From the NCBI GenBank assembly GCA_035758575.1, contig DASTXH010000011.1, positions 1 to 12,868 on the forward strand: a stretch of 12,868 nt of DNA, in the 5' to 3' direction. This DNA comes from JANWHZ01 sp035758575. GTDB lineage: Bacteria; Patescibacteriota; Saccharimonadia; Saccharimonadales; UBA4665. Position 1 is the first letter of the stretch, and the number at the start of each line of letters is the position of its first letter. The notes beneath the pieces were generated by a model. That model saw only the letters and a program-made list of their open reading frames with translations, did not search any database and was not told the origin of the DNA. Shown here in pieces: positions 1 to 4,677 of the stretch. The translations under genes and the position numbers were made by a program.

Positions 1-1143
1 GGCATTATTATCAAAGACCCGCAGCGCTTCCATTTACGGCGGCTCATGTGGGAACTTATGCTGACTGGCAACTACAGCGTGCCTGCTGTAGCGAAGGTTG
101 CGAATGAGCAATGGGGCTACCGGACGCGCGGCAATAAGAGATACCCCAGTGGCCCCCTCTCTCGTAATTCGCTGTATCACATGTTCAACAATCCCCGCTA
201 CGCAGGCAAGATACCTACGCCGGGACAACCAGGAGTATATGAGCAGGCATCGTATGAGCCGATGGTAACGCTTGAGGAATACGACGCCGTACAAGACCTG
301 CTCGGCAGACGAGGCGCACCCAAACTAGCCCCGAAAAAGGTCTTTCGCTATCGCGGCATACTGCTGTGCGGGGAGTGCGGTTGTCTTATAACCGCCGAGG
401 AGAAGCACAAGCGCCTGGTGAGCGGCAGGACAAGCACCCATATTTACTACCATTGCACCCGTAAAAGACCCTGTACCCAGCGTAAGAACCTAACCGAGCA
501 AGACATTGAGCAGCAATTCACCGACTTACTCAGTAGGTACACCATCCTGCCACAGTTCAAAGACTGGGCGCTCGAAATGCTTGGCAACCAGAATGAGCGG
601 GAAAGCACAGACTGTACTGCAATCCTAAAGAGCCAGAGCCGGGCGATTGAAGCTAAGCATGGCGAAATCAAGGAGCTTATTGCAATGGCAGCTAAGAAGC
701 TCATCAGCCATGATCAGTTTAGCGCCGAGAAGAAAAGGCTAGAGAAGGAAATCAAGCAATTAGAGTGTGAACGTGAAGACACCAAGAAGCGGGCAAGCAC
801 CTGGTACGCCACCGCTGAACGATTGTTTGACCTGGCGGTACATGGCCGCGAGCGGTTCCTGACCGGTTCGATTGAAGACAAGCGCACTATCCTGCTTGCT
901 TTAGGTCAGAACCCAGTAATTTTAGACGGAAAACTGATAATAACACCGCACCCGTGGGTCGTTCCAATAGAACAAGGGTATAAACAATTAGAAGCTGAAT
1001 ATGAGCGGGTTAGAACCTTGCCAGAACACCTACAACAAGGGCTAATGGAAGCTATTCGTTTAATGTGGCTGGCTATAGGGGACGATTTACGAGCACTTGG
1101 ATGTGAGCAGATTATCTGGGTAGGTCTTATGGGCGGTCTCTGA
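1..1143 (+). CDS. Large serine recombinase, C-terminal part (5' end outside window)
   Basis: The frame is open from base 1 (GIIIKDPQRFHLRRLMWELM...), so the ATG at 46 is internal and the catalytic resolvase domain with its serine nucleophile lies upstream of the window. The visible 380 residues begin inside the 'Recombinase' DNA-binding domain (roughly residues 1-100, including a GNYSV helix and a NNPRYAGK segment). A zinc-ribbon follows with CGEC (Cys 123/126) and HC...C (Cys 151/158). A charged coiled coil at about residues 215-265 (EKKRLEKEIKQLE) is typical of large serine integrases. Family knowledge: these enzymes integrate, excise or invert DNA between short att sites, without needing extended homology. 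The gene ends in TGA and converges on the rhs-tip array, so it may mark the edge of a mobile or recombining segment. Whether it acts on the neighbouring toxin cassettes cannot be seen. Confidence 0.9.
   Translation, partial: GIIIKDPQRFHLRRLMWELMLTGNYSVPAVAKVANEQWGYRTRGNKRYPSGPLSRNSLYHMFNNPRYAGKIPTPGQPGVYEQASYEPMVTLEEYDAVQDLLGRRGAPKLAPKKVFRYRGILLCGECGCLITAEEKHKRLVSGRTSTHIYYHCTRKRPCTQRKNLTEQDIEQQFTDLLSRYTILPQFKDWALEMLGNQNERESTDCTAILKSQSRAIEAKHGEIKELIAMAAKKLISHDQFSAEKKRLEKEIKQLECEREDTKKRASTWYATAERLFDLAVHGRERFLTGSIEDKRTILLALGQNPVILDGKLIITPHPWVVPIEQGYKQLEAEYERVRTLPEHLQQGLMEAIRLMWLAIGDDLRALGCEQIIWVGLMGGL
1131..1142 (+). repeat. Short direct repeat, copy 1 (GGGCGGTCTCTG)
   Basis: This 12-mer covers the last codons of the recombinase gene. 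It recurs with one mismatch at 1582-1593 (GGGTGGTCTCTG). The pair brackets the 128-aa membrane gene. Because serine recombinases often lie next to their att site, a vestigial attachment core is possible, but a 12-mer with one mismatch can easily arise by chance. Confidence 0.25.
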
Positions 1144-1178
1144 TACACTGGAAATCATACTTACAGAACTGAGCGTCT

Positions 1179-1565
1179 ATGCAATCCAAGAGAGTTCTCA
1201 CCGTTTTTGGCCTTATAATAGGGGCACTAGTACCCCTTATGAACCTCACCTACCCGAAAGTGGGAGCTGTCTTAACCGCTGCAGGCATCATCTTCTGTAT
1301 TCCATTTTTGCTGGCGTTTGGCTACAGCACCTGGTACATCCGCAGGGGTAAATATAACGAACGCTGGCTTGCGCTTTTATTTTGGTCAAACGTCATAACC
1401 TGGGTCATTCCTGTGCTCGGCGTCTTCACGGCTGCAGCAACGAATCTGATCAATATGCATAATCACGGTGAGGATAGGCGGAAATACATGCGCCTTGCTA
1501 GCATAGGCATCCTACTGAGCGTGACGCACCTTGTCCTGAAGATAGCCCATATTGTAAGGTGGTAA
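1179..1565 (+). CDS. Four-helix integral membrane protein of unknown function
   Basis: This is a 128-residue protein that I do not recognise as a named family. Hydrophobic segments lie at about residues 5-22, 27-53, 63-87 and 103-125, with a basic N-terminus (MQSKR) and basic loops (YIRRGKYNER after helix 2, HGEDRRKYMR before helix 4) that suggest a cytoplasmic location for those parts. It follows the recombinase by 35 nt on the same strand and converges with the 3-TM gene that ends at 1622. No convincing Shine-Dalgarno precedes the ATG; the nearest purine patch is GAACTGAG. Its size and topology resemble the membrane proteins of the adjacent toxin array. It could therefore be a cargo gene of the recombinase element or an inverted stray immunity gene, but nothing in the sequence decides this. 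Confidence 0.75.
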   Translation: MQSKRVLTVFGLIIGALVPLMNLTYPKVGAVLTAAGIIFCIPFLLAFGYSTWYIRRGKYNERWLALLFWSNVITWVIPVLGVFTAAATNLINMHNHGEDRRKYMRLASIGILLSVTHLVLKIAHIVRW

Positions 1566-1581
1566 GTTCAGTTATGCGCCA

Positions 1582-1593
1582 GGGTGGTCTCTG
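1582..1593 (+). repeat. Short direct repeat, copy 2 (GGGTGGTCTCTG)
   Basis: Partner of the 12-mer at 1131-1142 (11 of 12 identical). It lies in the 56-bp gap between the convergent genes ending at 1565 and 1622. That gap shows no hairpin followed by a T-tract, so no intrinsic terminator can be called for either gene. Confidence 0.25.
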
Positions 1594-1621
1594 CCTCTCT
1601 TCGAGTGTATGACGGCGTAGT

Positions 1622-1954
1622 CTAAGTCTTTCGCTCTGTATTATGTTTGCGTGTATCTTGAGGTCGTTCACTTAGTAGTGTAAAGCCGGCACCCATAATG
1701 ATGCCGAAGAGGAGGTTGAGTCCGGCAAATTGTAGTGTCAAAGTTATATTTCTGCCAATAAGAAAACCCATAGGAAGGCTGACCAGAGCTATTGCGCCTA
1801 GAAGCTTAAGCAGCAGCGGCAGCTTAGCGACATCAATATAAGTATTATTTTTTAGGATACTTACGCGGGGGCCTTTAAACGTTCTCACCACAAATAGTGA
1901 GATTCCAAATAAAAGTGATATCACTACAAGTAACGACTCGGCATTGCTATTCAT
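1622..1954 (-). CDS. Small 3-TM membrane protein, candidate immunity protein for tip CT3
   Basis: This 110-residue protein has hydrophobic helices at about residues 7-25, 45-65 and 73-95 and a hydrophilic, basic C-terminal tail (SERPQDTRKHNTERKT). The family is not recognised. It starts 23 nt after the stop of the CT3 orphan tip and is in the same orientation, the position expected of a cognate immunity gene in an RHS toxin/immunity module. Since CT3 is a hydrophobic, glycine-rich and probably membrane-acting tip, a polytopic membrane immunity protein makes functional sense (inference by analogy with class II bacteriocin immunity). It does not share the YKxGTP motif of the two 3-TM proteins at 2421-3166, so it is at most a distant relative. 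No strong Shine-Dalgarno is visible; an AT-rich TATAAAG lies about 15 nt upstream of the ATG. Confidence 0.7.
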   Translation of the reverse strand: MNSNAESLLVVISLLFGISLFVVRTFKGPRVSILKNNTYIDVAKLPLLLKLLGAIALVSLPMGFLIGRNITLTLQFAGLNLLFGIIMGAGFTLLSERPQDTRKHNTERKT

Positions 1955-1977
1955 CGATTTTCGTCCATCTTTATATT

Positions 1978-2394
1978 TTAGTACGATACCCTCTCAGCGA
2001 AAAACTCTCTTAAGTCGCCTACCCAAGAATTGTCATGGCCTTCACCGCCATCACCAGTTAATAGATAATAGACCGCGCCTGCAGCAGCGCCTTTTTCGCA
2101 CCCATCAAGTGCGGCACTGGGTATGCTTAATCCACCAGTAAATATAGCCGAAACTAGCCCAGCGCCCATAAAGCTAAGCCCCGTAACTACACAACCAGCG
2201 GCTACCGCTTCAAGTGCGCCTTGAGGTGAGTAGCCTTCCGGAGGAAGTATATTCGCCAGCATACCCTCACCACCCATTGCAGCAGGTTTGGGAGCAGAAG
2301 ATGCCCCCGGCGCCGTCACAACCATTGCATGCTGTGCTGCAGCAATTGCCGGGCTTAGGGCTCGCGTCGAAGTTATGACAGCCCGGATGTGCAA
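1978..2394 (-). CDS. Eroded orphan RHS C-terminal tip (CT3), glycine-rich two-cysteine module
   Basis: A 138-residue frame with only a TTG start. The frame stays open 11 more codons upstream to a TAA at 2428-2430, with no ATG or SD. The first ~40 residues (AVITSTRALSPAIAAAQHAM, then an Ala/Pro/Ser stretch) match the low-complexity linker that follows the RHS core in the full-length protein and in CT2. The RHS core itself is missing, so this is a 5'-truncated displaced tip, probably not translated on its own. The toxin part (residues ~58-114) is hydrophobic and Gly/Ala-rich with GC at 68 and 99 and an IPSAA motif, and can be aligned with the CT2 tip (IPGAAV then GC). The C-terminus (SWVGDLREFFAERVSY) is amphipathic. 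Likely role if ever attached to an RHS body: a membrane-active effector (inference). The adjacent downstream 3-TM gene is the likely immunity partner. Confidence 0.55.
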   Translation of the reverse strand: MHIRAVITSTRALSPAIAAAQHAMVVTAPGASSAPKPAAMGGEGMLANILPPEGYSPQGALEAVAAGCVVTGLSFMGAGLVSAIFTGGLSIPSAALDGCEKGAAAGAVYYLLTGDGGEGHDNSWVGDLREFFAERVSY

Positions 2395-2420
2395 AGTTTC
2401 TGCGCATTTATGTCGTTCGG

Positions 2421-2768
2421 CTACTTTTTAAACAACGAGGGCAAAACAAAAAGCCCTAAAGGAAGGACTGTCACAGATATTATTGCCGCGAAGATTAGAA
2501 CAATGAGCGAGGAAGTATACCTACTCCTATATAGGTCGAAGGCTATGCTGAAAACGAAAAATAGCGTTATCAAGCTCCAGCCAAGTAAAAACCGGGGGCT
2601 GTGGACTTTGTTGTGCAGGGTATAGGCAGGCGTATCTCCTTTGTATTTGCCCATTATGGCTTGGCGTTTAGCCGGACGGAGCCTGACGTAAAGCAAATAT
2701 ATCAGAAATACTAGTGCTGCGAGTGTAGGCAAGACTTTAAATATGAGATATCCAATTGCATCTGGCAT
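2421..2768 (-). CDS. 3-TM membrane protein with YKGDTP motif, candidate immunity protein (second of paralogous pair)
   Basis: 115 residues with hydrophobic helices at about 8-28, 61-79 and 87-110. The loop after helix 1 is very basic (RLRPAKRQ), placing it in the cytoplasm by the positive-inside rule. It is a paralogue of the upstream 129-aa protein: both share VxxR...YK(x)xTP in the first loop, S-x-R before helix 2, FVF...AxD(I/L)(H/Y)R at the end of helix 2, and SRYTSSLIVLI / NRSYAHSILIY at the start of helix 3. The gene starts 8 nt after the stop of that paralogue. Its Shine-Dalgarno (AGGA, 6 nt before the ATG) overlaps the upstream TAG, so the two are translationally coupled. Probable role: immunity against a glycine-zipper RHS tip (inference from position and topology). 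It could be the partner of a tip that has since been lost between it and CT3. Confidence 0.75.
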   Translation of the reverse strand: MPDAIGYLIFKVLPTLAALVFLIYLLYVRLRPAKRQAIMGKYKGDTPAYTLHNKVHSPRFLLGWSLITLFFVFSIAFDLYRSRYTSSLIVLIFAAIISVTVLPLGLFVLPSLFKK

Positions 2769-2776
2769 AAGTTTTC

Positions 2777-3166
2777 CTAGTCATGCCCACCGAATTGGTA
2801 TTTATCAATATTGTTGCGTACCACGAAAAACATCATGATGGAAAAGAGAATGCATGAAATCGGTGCATATATTAGGATACTATGTGCATAGCTGCGGTTA
2901 CTGAGCCGCAGAAGCCGATGTATATCATATGCAAGATTGGCGACAAAAACGAAGGCAATGGCGCAGCAGGTAACTATATTCCGGTTGCTGGCGAGCTTTC
3001 TAACTCTCATGTTCTCTGGTGTCCCGGGCTTATACTCCTGTCCGTAGAGGGTCTTATTCAGAACCCTAAAGTACACTAAATTAAGTATGTAAAACACTGC
3101 ACCGATCACTAAAATAATACTGAAAAAGAAATAGTATGTTTCACTTGCCATACTCGAGCCTAACAT
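2777..3166 (-). CDS. 3-TM membrane protein with YKPGTP motif, candidate immunity protein for tip CT2
   Basis: 129 residues; helices at about 10-34, 62-83 and 95-118. The long first loop carries GQEYKPGTPENMRVRKLAS, and a short basic loop DIHRLLRLSNRSYAH lies between helices 2 and 3. No named family is recognised, but the next gene is a clear paralogue, so this is a real small family. It lies 73 nt downstream of the CT2 orphan tip in the same orientation, the slot of an immunity gene. Start choice: ATG at 3166 has AGGA 11 nt upstream and AAAGGA immediately adjacent. An internal ATG at 3151 (sixth residue) remains possible. A perfect TATAAT at 3210-3215 can drive this gene and its partner independently of the tip, which suits an antidote that must stay on when the tip is silent. 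Confidence 0.78.
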   Translation of the reverse strand: MLGSSMASETYYFFFSIILVIGAVFYILNLVYFRVLNKTLYGQEYKPGTPENMRVRKLASNRNIVTCCAIAFVFVANLAYDIHRLLRLSNRSYAHSILIYAPISCILFSIMMFFVVRNNIDKYQFGGHD

Positions 3167-3209
3167 TCCTTTAAGTATCCTGACATGATGAAATATCCGA
3201 TTATTAACT

Positions 3210-3215
3210 ATTATA
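3210..3215 (-). promoter_or_regulatory. -10 element for the 3-TM gene pair
   Basis: A perfect TATAAT on the minus strand lies in the 73-bp gap between the stop of CT2 and the ATG at 3166. It predicts a start about 36 nt before the ATG. No good -35 is seen 17 nt upstream. A second weaker candidate, GATACT, sits exactly 7 nt before the ATG and would give a leaderless message. Confidence 0.45.
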
Positions 3216-3239
3216 CTCGATTTTTAGCCTACTATTTAC

Positions 3240-3959
3240 TTACTCCCAGGGCCATGGCTCTGTCTGATCGGCTCCCCATTCAAAAGCGTCTGCGTGGGAG
3301 TTTCCGTTTCCGCCCAATTCAAAGCCAACAGCCGCACCTAAAGCACCTCCATACATACTGCCAGCCTCACCACCCTCAACACAGCCAACAGCCGCACCAG
3401 GTATAGCACCTATACCTGCAGCAGCTGCGCCTGCAAGAGCACCGGCTGCACCACCAAACATGCACCCAATAATGCCACCAGCTAACATTCCCCCAAAGTA
3501 CCAATCAACTGCAGTACTTGCCGCATCAGAGTAGTTAAAACTCTCTGCCGATGCTGTAGCGTGGGGTCGCGCCTCTGCCGCCCTCTGTGCAAACCAGCCT
3601 GCACTCACAGTAGGTGAAGCAAGTGCTCCGCCAGGAGATACTACCGTAGCCGTCCGCACCCGTGTCACAGAAGGCACAGACTGGGTTACTATGACTGCTG
3701 CGTAAACTGTGGCTATTCTGTTGGTGCTAACACTGGGTACTGCAGGAGTACCGCCTGCCGATTGTACCGCACCAGTGCCCGCAGCAGGCTGGAAATAAGA
3801 GATATCGGCGGTACACTGCAATATGCAATCTCCGCTCAAATCACTGAAGTTTATAGGATCAAGTGCATACACATAGGCATTAGCATTACCACCTGGTACG
3901 GGATCCATGGAGGTGAAGAGACCGAGCGTGGGCAGATAGATCCGTGTGCCCATTGCCAC
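3240..3959 (-). CDS. Orphan RHS C-terminal cassette (CT2): RHS core remnant plus glycine-zipper tip
   Basis: 239 residues. Residues 3-46 are the end of an RHS core (GLFTSMDPVPGG, LDPINFSDLSG) and residues 14-60 match the full-length RHS protein almost residue for residue. Residues ~60-130 are an Ala/Val/Ser/Thr/Pro linker. Residues 155-217 form a hydrophobic glycine zipper (GGxxxGG, GxxxG steps) with GC at 166 and 193. The end is polar and Trp-rich (EWGADQTEPWPWE). Family knowledge: orphan tips lie downstream of rhs genes and serve as donors for tip switching. The glycine zipper suggests helix insertion into membranes (inference). The only starts are GTG at 3959 and ATG at 3953, 2 and 8 nt after the SUKH stop, without an SD, so expression would depend on translational coupling or be absent. 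The 3-TM gene that follows is its likely immunity partner. Confidence 0.72.
   Translation of the reverse strand: MAMGTRIYLPTLGLFTSMDPVPGGNANAYVYALDPINFSDLSGDCILQCTADISYFQPAAGTGAVQSAGGTPAVPSVSTNRIATVYAAVIVTQSVPSVTRVRTATVVSPGGALASPTVSAGWFAQRAAEARPHATASAESFNYSDAASTAVDWYFGGMLAGGIIGCMFGGAAGALAGAAAAGIGAIPGAAVGCVEGGEAGSMYGGALGAAVGFELGGNGNSHADAFEWGADQTEPWPWE
3784..3923 (-). repeat. 140-bp perfect direct repeat of the RHS core, copy in orphan CT2
   Basis: All 140 bases are identical to 5171-5310 in the full-length rhs gene. It encodes LFTSMDPV through to QPA. Just upstream of it (3924-3953) the two genes differ at 13 of 30 bases although the encoded protein is conserved. Downstream, in the linker, they diverge with indels. 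Such sharp edges point to a recombination or gene-conversion tract. Confidence 0.93.
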
Positions 3960-3961
3960 GA

Positions 3962-4567
3962 TTAATTAAGGTCGAATACGTCGCCCCAAAAAGGAACCGG
4001 TTCCTTTGCCTCCTTAACGACAGCCAGGCCTAGATGAAAATCCATATTAAAATGTTCAAGAAGATTCATGCCGTAATATACGGTATCAGTCGCTTGCCAA
4101 ATCGAAAGCACAGGATTGCCCGTTTTATGGGGACTTGACGGGATGAAGCGATGACCATGGACTGGGAATAGCGAGGGCCAAGTTCTTATTACTGAAAGCG
4201 CTCGGTGTACTGCTTCTTCTACGTCGTTAGGTTTCTCACCAAATTCTTTATGCCAATAGTTATTTTTCTCGATATCAAACTTAAAAACATGCTGCTCGAT
4301 CCAGTCTCGGCTTCGAATTACTTCCTGTTCTGGGTTTCTCCAGTCGGGATAATACGGCACCGAAGCATTATTAGAATTTCCAATCCGTGAGTGGTTCCTG
4401 ATTACTCCGGTTTGTAGGAATATTTTGAAATCGGGCGGCAAGAGTGCTTGAAATGTTTCTTCCACCCTACTAATTTCCGTATTATTCAGGCCAGGGTCAA
4501 CAGCATAGCCCTTTGATTTGAGTCCGTCGATAACTTTGGCTGCAATTTCGCATGTAAAGTTATACAT
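3962..4567 (-). CDS. SMI1/KNR4 (SUKH) family immunity protein
   Basis: 201 residues, soluble, no signal peptide. The N-terminal half has the SUKH signature helix ISRVEETFQALLPPDFKIFLQ (E-x-x-F...LPPDFKxFL). The C-terminal half has the bacterial SUKH pattern LFPVHGHRFIP, then GNPVLSIWQATDTVYYGMNL. Family knowledge: SUKH proteins neutralise polymorphic toxins, very often nucleases, by binding the toxin domain in the producer cytoplasm. The gene follows the full-length rhs gene by 110 nt in the same orientation, so it is the expected antidote for the barnase-like tip. Start choice: ATG at 4567 is preceded by an extended -10 (TGTTATAAT) ending 8 nt upstream and has no Shine-Dalgarno, implying a leaderless message made independently of the toxin. 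Two bases after its stop the orphan CT2 frame begins. Confidence 0.87.
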   Translation of the reverse strand: MYNFTCEIAAKVIDGLKSKGYAVDPGLNNTEISRVEETFQALLPPDFKIFLQTGVIRNHSRIGNSNNASVPYYPDWRNPEQEVIRSRDWIEQHVFKFDIEKNNYWHKEFGEKPNDVEEAVHRALSVIRTWPSLFPVHGHRFIPSSPHKTGNPVLSIWQATDTVYYGMNLLEHFNMDFHLGLAVVKEAKEPVPFWGDVFDLN

Positions 4568-4574
4568 GTATGAT

Positions 4575-4583
4575 ATTATAACA
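4575..4583 (-). promoter_or_regulatory. Extended -10 promoter of the SUKH immunity gene
   Basis: The minus strand reads TGTTATAAT, then 7 nt (ATCATAC), then the ATG. The perfect hexamer with a TGn extension predicts initiation at or next to the A of the ATG, i.e. a leaderless mRNA. No good -35 is seen, as is usual for extended -10 promoters. The same geometry occurs at maf and the HAD gene. Confidence 0.7.
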
Positions 4584-4604
4584 AACTTGTAATACTATTT
4601 ATTT

Positions 4605-4617
4605 CGTAGATACTACG
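4605..4617. promoter_or_regulatory. Small palindrome upstream of the SUKH promoter
   Basis: CGTAG-ATA-CTACG is a perfect 5-bp inverted repeat with a 3-bp spacer, centred about 31 bp upstream of the TATAAT of the SUKH gene, near its -35 region. It could be an operator or a small hairpin, or chance. A second TATAAT (minus strand) sits at 4623-4628 on its other side. Confidence 0.25.
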
Positions 4618-4677
4618 TCCATATTATAAAGGGCAATCCGGACTCTTTATTCACTTTTGTTCGAGCTGTTAATCTAG

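Noticed and set aside
1141..1260. Possible use of TGA as glycine (code 25, as in some CPR lineages)
   Set aside because: Read-through of the recombinase TGA gives 24 residues without family character that overlap the well-formed membrane gene in another frame. maf also ends in TGA at the expected family length, so TGA is a stop.
1944..3406. Plus-strand frames of 65-78 codons across the toxin array (for example 2389-2625, 2882-3079, 3185-3406)
   Set aside because: They are antisense to minus-strand genes that have coherent membrane topology, paralogy and coupled starts; their own translations show no recognisable features.
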